A DNA stretch of 64,000 nucleotides from Ellagibacter isourolithinifaciens (GTDB lineage: Bacteria; Actinomycetota; Coriobacteriia; Coriobacteriales; Eggerthellaceae). The stretch is from assembly GCF_008831035.1 (NCBI RefSeq), contig NZ_WAJR01000002.1, positions 62,001 through 126,000 of the forward strand, in the 5' to 3' direction. Below the pieces are notes generated by a model. That model was given only the letters and a program-made list of their open reading frames with translations, ran no database searches and had not been told where the DNA came from. Of this stretch, positions 15,736-24,460 are shown piece by piece. The position numbers and the translations under genes are program-made. Numbering within the stretch: the stretch's first letter is position 1; each line of letters opens with the position of its first letter.

Positions 15736-17043
15736 ATGCTTCAAACCATTGAAGATACCGCCCCGTCGAAAAAGGGGAACGGCCTCCATTATGCATTCAT
15801 TATTTGCCTCGGAGGCTTTTTAACGCAGGCTATCGTCTTGAGCTGTCAGCGACTTCCTGCGGTCGCGCTCGAACCGATTCGTCAGACGCTCGGTGTGAGC
15901 TACGCCGATGTCGGTCTCATCACCTCGGTGTTCATGATCTTCTACGCGGGCTTGTCGATCGTGTGGGGCATGCTCGGCGACAAGATCGGCACCCGTTGGG
16001 CGATGACCATCGCTTGCGGGCTCGCCTCGATCGGCGCGCTGCTGTTCGGCTTCTTCGCCCAGTACGGGCTGCCGGTTGCGATTGGCACCTGGGCTATCGC
16101 GGGCGTCGGCACGGCCGGCTTGCTCATGGCCATCCTGCCGAAAATCGTCTCTCGCTGGTTCGCCCCGCATCGTCGCGGCTTCGGCATGAGCCTCATCACG
16201 CCGGGCGCGAACTTCTCGGCGATCATCTTGGGTATCATCGCTCCGCTCATCATCGGCGCGATGGGTTGGCAGTGGACCTACGTGATTTTCGGCATCGTAT
16301 TCGCCGTGATCACGGTCTTCGTGGCGGCATTCTTCCGCGAAGGACCCGAGGAGAAGGGTCTTGCGCCCTACGGCGCTCCCGCAGGCACGCAGGCTGCTCC
16401 CGCGCCGAAGCTCGAGGATCAGAAGTCGGGCAAGGTTGGCGCAGGCGAGGCGCTCAAGCGCGTGCTCAAGATGCCGATTTCCTGGCACTTCGGCATCTTC
16501 TACATCGTTTACCAGGTTGGCTACATGGCGGCGACCCAGTACTACGTGGCGTCCATCCAGTCCGCAGGCTTCGATCTGGCATCCGCGTCGCTTGCCATTA
16601 CCTGGGGCGGCATCCTGACCATCATCTGCGAGCTTATCTTGGGCACGCTCTCCGACCATGTCGAGCGCAAAAACGTCATCGCTGCGGTGGTCGCGCTCTC
16701 CGGCATCTTCGGCCTGGCCTACTTCTTCTACCTGACGAACACGCCTTCGCCCTCGCTTATGGTCTGCTGGATCTTCGTTGCGATCATCTCTGCGACGACG
16801 AGCGTCATCACGGTCATCATGACCACGGCAGGCGAGTACTACACCGACGACATCCGCGCCACAGGCACGGGCTTCATCGGCACGGTAAACGTTGTCGGCC
16901 GCTACCTCGGTCCGTGGCTTGCCGGCATGCTCATCGACGCAACGGGCGTTGTGGGCAATTCCTTCGGCATCGTCGGCGTGACGATGCTCGTAGCGGCGGT
17001 CATCGCATTCACCTTCCCGCGCCTTCGCAAGAAGGAGGCGTAA
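15736..17043 (+). CDS. Major facilitator superfamily transporter
   Basis: 435 residues with about twelve membrane helices. The loop motif GMLGDKIGTRWAM after helix 2 (the MFS D-K/R-G-R-R type signature) and the second-half equivalent LSDHVERKNVI are visible. A central cytoplasmic loop of about 40 residues separates the halves. The start follows AGAAAGGAAG. It is the last gene of the LuxR-molybdopterin enzyme cluster and is likely to import the substrate or export the product of that enzyme; oxalate/formate-type and aromatic-acid carriers are the closest general look. A terminator follows. Confidence 0.88.
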   Translation: MLQTIEDTAPSKKGNGLHYAFIICLGGFLTQAIVLSCQRLPAVALEPIRQTLGVSYADVGLITSVFMIFYAGLSIVWGMLGDKIGTRWAMTIACGLASIGALLFGFFAQYGLPVAIGTWAIAGVGTAGLLMAILPKIVSRWFAPHRRGFGMSLITPGANFSAIILGIIAPLIIGAMGWQWTYVIFGIVFAVITVFVAAFFREGPEEKGLAPYGAPAGTQAAPAPKLEDQKSGKVGAGEALKRVLKMPISWHFGIFYIVYQVGYMAATQYYVASIQSAGFDLASASLAITWGGILTIICELILGTLSDHVERKNVIAAVVALSGIFGLAYFFYLTNTPSPSLMVCWIFVAIISATTSVITVIMTTAGEYYTDDIRATGTGFIGTVNVVGRYLGPWLAGMLIDATGVVGNSFGIVGVTMLVAAVIAFTFPRLRKKEA

Positions 17044-17128
17044 GAAAAAGGTCTCGGGCCTCAAGCTCCTGCGCTGCCCGCCGTAGCGATTGGGCTTGAG
17101 AACGAGTCGGTTTCGACGCCAAGGTATG

Positions 17129-17171
17129 AGAGCCGGCAGCTGCACTAAGTGTGCGGTTGTCGGCTCTTTTT
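17129..17171 (+). terminator. Intrinsic terminator after the MFS gene
   Basis: AGAGCCG (17129-17135) pairs with CGGCTCT (17161-17167), with an inner TGCAC/GTGCG-type stem, followed by TTTTT. It closes the LuxR-associated cluster. Confidence 0.85.
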
Positions 17172-17220
17172 GTGCATTCGCGAGCCTTGAGATTTCGTTT
17201 CGTCGAGGCGTATCGGAGCG

Positions 17221-17364
17221 TGGTATACTAGCCAAGCTTATGGAAAAACCCATAGGCGGTAAGTAATGTTGGCCCCCGAGACATGTTTTTTGCGCGGCCG
17301 GGCAGCCTTCGGGCGGGTCGGTTCCCACTACGTACGAACATGGTTTACACGTAAGCAATCAATC
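17221..17364 (+). promoter_or_regulatory. rpsA promoter and leader
   Basis: TGGTATACT (17221-17229) is an extended -10. The leader of about 130 bases begins with the hairpin TATGG-AAAAA-CCCATA and includes an 8-codon reading frame starting at 17240. There is no clear Shine-Dalgarno before the rpsA ATG, as is common for rpsA, whose translation is often controlled by S1 itself. The control is an inference. Confidence 0.5.
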
Positions 17365-18615
17365 ATGGCGAAGGGTCCCCGGAATTTGAAGGTTCGAAAG
17401 GGGTCCGTTTTGACCGAAATTAAGAACACTTCCGTCATCGACTTCACCGACATCTCCGACGAGGAAATGAACAAGATGATCGATGGCACGCTGACCGACT
17501 TCGACGAGGGCGATCTCGTCGACGGCACCGTGGTGAAGATTGAGCACGACGAGGTGCTCGTCGACATCGGATTTAAGAGCGAGGGCGTTATCCCCGTTCG
17601 CGAGCTCTCCATCCGCAAGGATGCCGATCCGTCCGAGATCGTCAGCCTTGGCGACAAGATCGAGGCTCTCGTTCTCCAGAAGGAAGACAAGGACGGTCGC
17701 CTGATCCTCTCCAAGAAGCGTGCCGAGTACGAGCGCGCCTGGATCAGCGTCGAAGAGAAGTTCAAGGCCGGCGAGACGGTCACTGGCGAGGTCATCGAAG
17801 TCGTCAAGGGCGGCCTCATCCTCGACATCGGCCTTCGCGGCTTTTTGCCCGCATCCCTCGTGGACCTTCGCCGCGTGAAGGATCTCGACATGTACCTGGG
17901 CACCGAGATCGAAGCCCGCGTCATCGAGATGGATCGCAACCGCAACAACGTCGTGCTTTCCCGCCGCGTGCTGCTTGAGGAAGGCCGCAAGAACGAGCGC
18001 GCCGAGATTCTGTCCAAGCTTTCCAAGGGCATGCGTCTCAAGGGCACCGTTTCCTCCATCGTCGACTTCGGCGCCTTCGTCGATCTCGGCGGTATCGACG
18101 GTCTGGTTCACATCTCCGAGCTCTCTTGGAACCATGTCAACCATCCGTCCGAGGTCGTCAAGGTTGGCGACGAGGTCGAGGTCGAGGTTCTCGACGTCGA
18201 TCTGCAGCGCGAGCGCATCTCCCTCGGCCTCAAGCAGACCACGGAGGATCCCTGGGTCAAGCTTGTCGAGGAGTACCCGGTCGGCTCCATCGTCGACGGC
18301 AAGGTCACCAAGATCGTTCCGTTCGGCGCGTTCATCGAGCTCGGCAACGGCATCGAGGGCCTGGTGCACATCTCCGAGATGGCTATGCGCCACATCGACA
18401 CCCCGGCGCAGGTCGTCAAGCCTGGCCAGGACGTCAAGGTGAAGGTCATGGAGATCAGCCCCGAGCGTCGTCGCATCTCCCTGTCCATGAAGGCTGCCGC
18501 TGAGGAGCTCGGCTACGAGATCGAAGTGGACGAGTCCGTCCAGGTCGAGGAGAAGCCGGCCAAGAAGCGCGAGAAGAAGGCTGAAAAGCCCGCCGAGGAG
18601 CAGGACGCTGAATAG
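17365..18615 (+). CDS. rpsA: 30S ribosomal protein S1
   Basis: 416 residues starting MAKGPRNLKVRKGSV. It has four S1 RNA-binding repeats: GDLVDGTVVKIEHDEVLVDIGFKSEGVIP, GETVTGEVIEVVKGGLILDIGLRGFLPASL, GMRLKGTVSSIVDFGAFVDLGGIDGLVHISELSW and GSIVDGKVTKIVPFGAFIELGNGIEGLVHISEM, followed by a Lys/Glu-rich tail. This is the four-domain form usual in Gram-positive bacteria. It helps the ribosome bind and unfold mRNA. The ATG at 17365 fits the protein start even though no ribosome binding site is seen; the longer upstream frame is not protein-like. Confidence 0.95.
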   Translation: MAKGPRNLKVRKGSVLTEIKNTSVIDFTDISDEEMNKMIDGTLTDFDEGDLVDGTVVKIEHDEVLVDIGFKSEGVIPVRELSIRKDADPSEIVSLGDKIEALVLQKEDKDGRLILSKKRAEYERAWISVEEKFKAGETVTGEVIEVVKGGLILDIGLRGFLPASLVDLRRVKDLDMYLGTEIEARVIEMDRNRNNVVLSRRVLLEEGRKNERAEILSKLSKGMRLKGTVSSIVDFGAFVDLGGIDGLVHISELSWNHVNHPSEVVKVGDEVEVEVLDVDLQRERISLGLKQTTEDPWVKLVEEYPVGSIVDGKVTKIVPFGAFIELGNGIEGLVHISEMAMRHIDTPAQVVKPGQDVKVKVMEISPERRRISLSMKAAAEELGYEIEVDESVQVEEKPAKKREKKAEKPAEEQDAE

Positions 18616-18640
18616 CTCCAACTCGCATAGCGCGAATATG

Positions 18641-18675
18641 AAGGAACCCGTCATCTGGCGGGTTCCTTTTTTCGT
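18641..18675 (+). terminator. Intrinsic terminator after rpsA
   Basis: A perfect 10-bp stem AAGGAACCCG / CGGGTTCCTT followed by TTTTTTCG. Confidence 0.92.
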
Positions 18676-18794
18676 AAAGGGGCGGGTAATTTCGATGGCT
18701 ATTTGCCTATTGCGTCGTTTCGCCTTCGCCCCATGAGGCACTAATACGTGTATTATGGTACGCAGAAGGTGCCAAACGTACGAGGAGGCAGGTC

Positions 18795-19394
18795 ATGAAA
18801 AAGCTGTTCATCATCGGTGGGATGGGCGCTGGCAAGTCTACAGCCAGAAAAGCCCTCGTTGAGCAGGGGCTTCCTTATGTTGATTTAGATCATGTCGGGC
18901 ATGAGGTGCTCGCCTGGGACACGGTGAAGGATGAGATTCGCGAAACCTTCGGGGACGATGTCTTCGGCGAAGACGGGGCGATCGACCGCAAGAAGCTCGC
19001 GGCGAAGGCGTTCGCGTCGCCGGCGGAAACGCGCAAGCTTAACCGCATCACGCTTCCTCGCATCGAGGAGTTGTTCTCCGACCGCATCGATGAGTTCGAG
19101 CGCCAGGGGAACAAGGCCGTCGTGGTCGAGCAATCGGTGTTCAAGAACCGCCAGGGCTCGCTTGCCTATTGCGCCGATGTGGTGATCGCCATCATCGCGC
19201 CGCTCGAGCTGCGCGTTGAGCGAGCGGTGGCCTCGGGATTCTCTGAGGTTGACGTGCGTCGCCGCATTGCCCGTCAAATCACGGATGCCGACCGCATCGA
19301 GGCTGCAGACGTCGTCTTCAGCAACGATAGCACGCCCGAGGTGCTGCGCGACAAGATGCTGAACTGGTGGAAAGAGTACGAGAAGACTATTTAG
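18795..19394 (+). CDS. coaE: Dephospho-CoA kinase
   Basis: 199 residues with the P-loop GGMGAGKST at residues 8-16, the conserved YVDLDHVGHEVL (acceptor binding Asp), KLNRITLPRI and the lid region SEVDVRRRIARQITD. It phosphorylates the 3'-hydroxyl of dephospho-CoA, the last step of CoA synthesis. The start follows GAGGAGGCAG. An upstream TATTAT (18751-18756) may be its -10. It is followed by the LexA-type box and terminator that also belong to uvrB. Confidence 0.93.
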   Translation: MKKLFIIGGMGAGKSTARKALVEQGLPYVDLDHVGHEVLAWDTVKDEIRETFGDDVFGEDGAIDRKKLAAKAFASPAETRKLNRITLPRIEELFSDRIDEFERQGNKAVVVEQSVFKNRQGSLAYCADVVIAIIAPLELRVERAVASGFSEVDVRRRIARQITDADRIEAADVVFSNDSTPEVLRDKMLNWWKEYEKTI

Positions 19395-19398
19395 TGTT

Positions 19399-19412
19399 CG
19401 AACACTTGTTCT
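19399..19412 (+). promoter_or_regulatory. LexA (SOS) box upstream of uvrB
   Basis: CGAACACTTGTTCT matches the Gram-positive SOS operator core GAAC-N4-GTTC exactly. It overlaps a plausible -35 (TTGTTC, 19407-19412), with a -10 TAGACT 16 bases further on (19429-19434). uvrB is a classical SOS gene. Confidence 0.78.
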
Positions 19413-19431
19413 AGTAATGATTCTGTGATAG

Positions 19432-19467
19432 ACTAGCCTTCCCGAAACAGGGGAAGGCTAGTTTTTA
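19432..19467 (+). terminator. coaE terminator overlapping the uvrB promoter
   Basis: ACTAGCCTTCCC pairs with GGGAAGGCTAGT around GAAACAG, followed by TTTTATTT. The left arm begins inside the predicted -10 box of the uvrB SOS promoter, so transcripts started there would lack most of that arm and escape termination. Confidence 0.88.
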
Positions 19468-19528
19468 TTTGGCGCCGGGGGCAGAGGGTTGGGAGTTTCC
19501 TCCTCTCGGCGAAGGACGTGGTGCTCTG

Positions 19529-21679
19529 ATGTCAACGCATCTTCAAAATATCGAAGGCCTGGAAATGGAAGGCAAGCTGCCGGAGGTTCGCTTGTCCAAC
19601 ACGCCGTTCCAGGTCGTCTCGCCGTACGAGCCAGCGGGCGACCAGCCCAAAGCAATCGCAGAGCTTGCCCACGGCATCGAGGAGGGCATGCGCTATCAAA
19701 CGCTTCTAGGCGTCACGGGGTCGGGCAAGACGTTCACCATGGCGAAAACCATCGAAGCGGTTCAAAAGCCCACGCTTGTTTTAGCCCCCAATAAGACGCT
19801 TGCCGCGCAGCTTGCAAGCGAGCTCAAGGAGTTCTTCCCGAACAACTCGGTGGTGTACTTCGTTTCCTACTACGACTACTACCAACCCGAGGCCTACGTC
19901 CCTTCTTCCGACACCTTCATCGAGAAGGACGCCTCAATCAACGAGGAGGTGGAGAAGCTGCGCCATGCGGCTACGTCGGCTCTGCTCTCGCGTCGCGATT
20001 GCATTGTGGTCGCCTCGGTGAGCTGCATCTACGGCATCGGCAGCCCGATGGATTACGCGGGGTTGGCCGTCTTCCTTGACAAGGAGAAGCCGGCCGAGCG
20101 CGATGACGTCATCCACGAGCTGATCGACATCCAATACGATCGCAACGATTACGAGCTCAAACGCGGAACCTTCCGCGTTCGCGGCGACTCGCTCGACGTG
20201 TTCCCGCCCTATGCCGACAACCCCATCCGCGTGGAGTTCTGGGGTGACGAGGTTGAGACGATTGCCGAGATCGACAACGTCACGGGCGAGGTTCTCAACG
20301 GATACGAGGCGCTTCCCATTTGGCCTGCTTCCCATTACGTCACTGCGCGTCCGAAGCTTGATCGGGCGATCGGCACCATTCAAGATGAGCTGCGCGAGCG
20401 ATTGCAGCAGTTCAAGGAGGAAGGCAAGCTGCTCGAAGCGCAGCGCTTGGAGATGCGCACGAATTACGATCTGGAAATGATCGAGACGATGGGCTTTTGC
20501 TCGGGAATCGAGAACTACTCGCGCCATCTTGACGGGCGCGCTCCGGGCGAGCCCCCGTATACGCTCATCGACTACTTCCCGAAAGACTTCCTGTGCATCA
20601 TCGACGAGAGTCACGTTACGGTGCCGCAGATTCGTGGAATGCACGAAGGCGACCGCTCGCGCAAGATTACGCTTGCCGAACATGGTTTTCGCCTGCCGAG
20701 CTGCCTGGACAACCGACCGCTGCGATTCGACGAGTTCGAGGATCGCGTCCCGCAGTTCGTTTATGTGTCCGCAACGCCGGGCGACTATGAAGAGAAGGTG
20801 AGCCAGCAGACGGTCGAGCAGATCATTCGCCCAACCGGCTTGCTCGACCCTGAAATTATCGTGCGTACAAGTGCGAGCCAGATTGACGACATCATCGACG
20901 AGGCGAAGGAGCGGGCCGCGCGCGACGAGCGTACGCTTATCACCACGCTCACCAAGAAGATGGCGGAGGATCTGACCGACCACCTCCTCGATCGCGGCCT
21001 GAAAGCGCGCTACATGCACTCCGACATCGCTACGCTCGAGCGCGTCGAGATTCTCAGTGCGCTCAGGCGTGGCGAGTTCGACACGCTTGTGGGCATCAAT
21101 CTCTTGCGCGAGGGCCTCGACTTGCCCGAGGTGTCGCTTGTGGCCATCCTCGATGCCGATAAGGAAGGCTTCCTGCGCAACTACCGTTCGCTCATTCAGA
21201 CGATCGGCCGCGCGGCACGAAACGCAAACGGCCAGGTCATCATGTATGCCGACAAGACGACGGATTCTATGGACAAAGCTATTGCCGAGACGAGGCGCCG
21301 CCGTGCCATCCAGATGGCCTACAACGAGGAACACGGCATCACACCGCAGACTATCCGCAAGAAGGTCAGCGACATCATGGGTTCAGTCGCGGAAATCTCG
21401 AACACGACAGCCGAGCAGGTGAACAAGGAGCTCGCCTCGTTGTCGAGGGAAGAGGTGCTGCGCGTCATCTCAAGCATGGAAGACGACATGGCAGCGGCGT
21501 CGCGTGAGATGGATTTCGAGCGGGCGGCGACTTTGCGCGATCAGGTGGTGCAGCTGAAGGCCCAGTTCGAAGACTCAAGCGAGGATGACGTGCTGAAGGA
21601 GCTGAAACGAAGCGCCCGAAAGGGGAGCGCGTTCGGCAACCGCAAGAACGCAGCCTATGGTTCGAGCCGCAGGAGCTAG
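19529..21679 (+). CDS. uvrB: UvrABC excinuclease subunit B
   Basis: 716 residues from the ATG at 19529; an ATG at 19565, with a better-spaced GAAGG, is an alternative start. Helicase motifs are intact: Walker A GVTGSGKT, the beta-hairpin region [25 protein letters not shown]-box IIDESHVT, motif [20 protein letters not shown] and QTIGRAARN, and a C-terminal UvrC-binding UVR motif ([21 protein letters not shown]). UvrB loads with UvrA at DNA lesions and positions UvrC for incision. Control by the LexA box upstream is expected. Confidence 0.96.
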   Translation: MSTHLQNIEGLEMEGKLPEVRLSNTPFQVVSPYEPAGDQPKAIAELAHGIEEGMRYQTLLGVTGSGKTFTMAKTIEAVQKPTLVLAPNKTLAAQLASELKEFFPNNSVVYFVSYYDYYQPEAYVPSSDTFIEKDASINEEVEKLRHAATSALLSRRDCIVVASVSCIYGIGSPMDYAGLAVFLDKEKPAERDDVIHELIDIQYDRNDYELKRGTFRVRGDSLDVFPPYADNPIRVEFWGDEVETIAEIDNVTGEVLNGYEALPIWPASHYVTARPKLDRAIGTIQDELRERLQQFKEEGKLLEAQRLEMRTNYDLEMIETMGFCSGIENYSRHLDGRAPGEPPYTLIDYFPKDFLCIIDESHVTVPQIRGMHEGDRSRKITLAEHGFRLPSCLDNRPLRFDEFEDRVPQFVYVSATPGDYEEKVSQQTVEQIIRPTGLLDPEIIVRTSASQIDDIIDEAKERAARDERTLITTLTKKMAEDLTDHLLDRGLKARYMHSDIATLERVEILSALRRGEFDTLVGINLLREGLDLPEVSLVAILDADKEGFLRNYRSLIQTIGRAARNANGQVIMYADKTTDSMDKAIAETRRRRAIQMAYNEEHGITPQTIRKKVSDIMGSVAEISNTTAEQVNKELASLSREEVLRVISSMEDDMAAASREMDFERAATLRDQVVQLKAQFEDSSEDDVLKELKRSARKGSAFGNRKNAAYGSSRRS

Positions 21680-21839
21680 GCGCGCTGCAGGTTGCGAAGG
21701 GCGGCAGTTGGGCGATGCGCGCCTTGTCGAAGCGTTGCGGATGACCGCAGGCTCTCAAGCGCGATATCGTGTTGGCAGTGCGCGTTCTGGCAACGACGGC
21801 CGGACTCGGCGTGCGTTGGCGGGCGACGGATTCCCTTTC

Positions 21840-22286
21840 TTACAGCTCGTCGGTGTCAAGCCAGATGGTGAAGGGCCCGTCGTTTATCAGCGACACCTCC
21901 ATCATCGCGCCAAATTCTCCCGTCTCGACGCGAGGCACGTCCTTGCGAGCTTGCGAGACAAAGAGCTCGTAGAGGCGTTTCGCTTCGGCGGGTGAACCTG
22001 CGTCGGTAAAGGAGGGGCGATTTCCCTTCTTGCAGCTGGCATAAAGAGTGAACTGGGAAACGACGAGCACCTCGCCCGACACATCGGCGAGCGAAAGGTT
22101 CGTCTTGCCTGCCTTGTCTTCGAAGATGCGCATCTTCGAGATTTTGCCCCACAGCTTGTCGACCTGCGCTTCGGTGTCGTTCGTGCCGACGCCGAGCAGG
22201 ATGAGCAACCCGGTGCCGATAGACCCGACGGTTCTCCCGTCGACATCGACCTGGGCGTGGGTGACTCGTTGGATAAGGGCGCGCAT
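21840..22286 (-). CDS. dtd: D-aminoacyl-tRNA deacylase
   Basis: 148 residues beginning [21 protein letters not shown], with the family signatures [17 protein letters not shown] (catalytic Thr/Ser region) and the C-terminal [11 protein letters not shown]. It removes D-amino acids, and glycine from tRNA(Ala), so mischarged tRNAs are recycled. The ATG at 22286 follows AAAGGAG. It is divergent from recN. The 160 bases between uvrB and this gene hold nothing I can identify. Confidence 0.94.
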   Translation of the reverse strand: MRALIQRVTHAQVDVDGRTVGSIGTGLLILLGVGTNDTEAQVDKLWGKISKMRIFEDKAGKTNLSLADVSGEVLVVSQFTLYASCKKGNRPSFTDAGSPAEAKRLYELFVSQARKDVPRVETGEFGAMMEVSLINDGPFTIWLDTDEL

Positions 22287-22361
22287 GGATGCTCCTTTGG
22301 ATTCGCGGGCAGTGAGTGAAAGTGTACTACGATATGCCCCCTGTGGCATCTTTGAAAAACA

Positions 22362-22403
22362 GAAACATATGTTCGAATAATATATCGAAAGATAGGGTAT
22401 ACT
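22362..22403 (+). promoter_or_regulatory. LexA (SOS) box and -10 element upstream of recN
   Basis: GAAACATATGTTCG (22362-22375) is one base from the Gram-positive SOS consensus CGAACATATGTTCG in its core. TATACT at 22398-22403 is a good -10; no strong -35 is seen. recN is an SOS gene in many bacteria. A leader of about 160 bases precedes the coding start. Confidence 0.75.
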
Positions 22404-22566
22404 GTGCGGCAAGAAACACGAGGCTCGGCCGTTAGGCCGCAGTGCCCTGCGTTGGGATTTGAGGAAAGCCACCTCGGGCGTCGAGGTGCGAGGCGCCGCG
22501 GCGTGCGGGAAGCTACCTCGGCACCGTGATGCGCGGTACAGGGCAAGTTCGGGAAAGGGAGATGCG

Positions 22567-24228
22567 ATGATCGATGAAATCCATGTCAGTAACGTGGCGC
22601 TCATTCGGGACGCGTCCTTTTCCCCCTCTCGCGGGCTCACGGCGATCACCGGCGAAACGGGGGCGGGAAAGACGGCGCTCCTTTCGGCGTGCAAGCTCCT
22701 CGTTGGTGAGCGTGCCGACAAAACCGCAGTTCGTGAAGATTCTGACGGCCTATCGGTCGAAGGCCGTCTCTTCTTCGACAGTGCTGCTGACATCCCCGAG
22801 GGGGTAGAGCTCGAAGATGGCGAGGCGGTTGTTTGCCGTCGCGTCAGCATTGACGGCCGCTCCCGTGCGTCGGTCAACGGACACATGGCAAGTGCGAAGG
22901 AAATCGCCCGCCTTGTCGCGCCGACGCTCGATCTGTGCAGTCAACATGAGCATCAGGCCCTCATGCGTCCCGCAACTCATCTTTCCCTGCTCGACGCTTG
23001 GGCGAAGGATTCCATTAGCGAGGCTCACGCCAACTACCTTTTGGCATTCGAAGCGGCGAAGCGCGCCGCCGACGAGCTTTCGCGCGTAAAAGCTGCTGGC
23101 GAGGCGTCGACAGCGAGGCTTGACGAGGCCCGCTTCACGCTCCAGCGCATCGATTCGGTCGGCGTTTCCGATGAGGGGGAATACGAGGAGCTCGCCGCGC
23201 GTCTCGAGAAGGCGGAAAATGCCGAATCGCTCGTGTCTGCAACGAACTGCGCCTACGAATCGCTTTCGGGCGAGGGGGGCGCCATCGATGCGCTCGATGC
23301 AGCAGCAAACGCGCTCGAAGGTGCGTCGGCGTATGACAAGACGCTTGCGGATTTAGCGAGCTCGTTGCGCGAGTCGAGCTACGTACTCGAGGACGTCTCC
23401 CGCGAGGCGCTGTCGTATCGCGATTCGGTTGAGTTCGACTGCGATGCGCTCGAGGAAGCCCAGGAACGCATGGCGGCGCTCCAAGGGCTCCTTCGCGCGT
23501 TCGGCCCTCGGCTTTCAGACGTTATCGCTGCGCGCGAGGGGGCGGCGGAGCTGGTTTCCCTCGTCGATGATGCGGAAGAGCGGGAGCGGACGGCGGTTCG
23601 GGCCCTCGAGGCAGCAGAACGGGAACTCTCCGAAGCGGCGACGGCGCTCGATGCGGCCCGTCGCAAGATGGCGCCGCGCTTTGCCCAGGCTGTTTCAAAG
23701 GTGATGGCTCGTCTTGAGATGGGCAGTGCCTCATTGGAGTGCGAAGTGAGCGAGCTACCGCGCGATAAGTGGACGAAAGAGGGTCCTCATCAGGTTGAAT
23801 TCATGTTTCGCCCCGGAAGCGGCATGCAGGCTCGCCCGCTTGCGCGCATCGCTTCGGGTGGCGAGGTCAGCCGTGTGATGCTCGCCATCAAGGTGGCGCT
23901 CGGTGAGGCGGACAGCGTCGATACGCTTCTTTTCGATGAGGTCGATGCAGGCGTCGGCGGCGCGACGGCGGTGGCGCTCGCCTCCGTTCTCGCCGATTTG
24001 GCAAAGACACATCAGGTGATTGTAGTCACGCATCTGGCTCAGGTGGCCGTTGCTGCCGATGTTCACTATGTGGTTCGTAAAACCCAAGGGGACGTGCCTG
24101 AGACTTCGCTTTCGATCGTTTCAGGAGAAGAACGAGCAGCGGAAATTGCACGCATGCTCTCGGGTGATGTGACGGAAACCTCGCTTGCCCATGCGCGCGA
24201 GATGCTGCACAACGCCTCCAGCGAGTAG
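22567..24228 (+). CDS. recN: DNA repair protein RecN
   Basis: 553 residues from the ATG at 22567, which follows GGGAG. It is an SMC-like ATPase: [15 protein letters not shown], Walker A GETGAGKT, a coiled-coil middle (residues 150-360), the signature [19 protein letters not shown], and Walker [14 protein letters not shown] followed by [11 protein letters not shown]. RecN holds broken DNA ends during double-strand break repair. It sits behind a LexA-type box. Confidence 0.95.
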   Translation: MIDEIHVSNVALIRDASFSPSRGLTAITGETGAGKTALLSACKLLVGERADKTAVREDSDGLSVEGRLFFDSAADIPEGVELEDGEAVVCRRVSIDGRSRASVNGHMASAKEIARLVAPTLDLCSQHEHQALMRPATHLSLLDAWAKDSISEAHANYLLAFEAAKRAADELSRVKAAGEASTARLDEARFTLQRIDSVGVSDEGEYEELAARLEKAENAESLVSATNCAYESLSGEGGAIDALDAAANALEGASAYDKTLADLASSLRESSYVLEDVSREALSYRDSVEFDCDALEEAQERMAALQGLLRAFGPRLSDVIAAREGAAELVSLVDDAEERERTAVRALEAAERELSEAATALDAARRKMAPRFAQAVSKVMARLEMGSASLECEVSELPRDKWTKEGPHQVEFMFRPGSGMQARPLARIASGGEVSRVMLAIKVALGEADSVDTLLFDEVDAGVGGATAVALASVLADLAKTHQVIVVTHLAQVAVAADVHYVVRKTQGDVPETSLSIVSGEERAAEIARMLSGDVTETSLAHAREMLHNASSE

Positions 24229-24337
24229 TGTCAACGCTGTCGCAAGCAGGTCTGCCAGGTGCGCTCCCCGCACCAGCCCGTGCATCCACTCGAACATTCT
24301 CGCATGCTTTCACCTGCGGGCTCTGGTTTAAATGAAA

Positions 24338-24377
24338 AAGGCGGCCATCTGGGAAAACTTCCAGATGGCCGCCTTGG
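24338..24377 (-). terminator. Intrinsic terminator of the polysaccharide deacetylase gene
   Basis: A perfect 15-bp stem AAGGCGGCCATCTGG / CCAGATGGCCGCCTT. On the minus strand it is followed by TTTTCATT, so it serves the deacetylase gene; it may also stop recN transcription. The rest of the gap 24229-24460 holds no gene that I can see. Confidence 0.85.
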
Positions 24378-24460
24378 TATCGCGCCGCTCTAATCGCCTT
24401 TTGCGCGTTGCCTGTTGTTCGGGGAGCCAGAGACCATGCCGCTTGCTATCCCGCAGCTCG

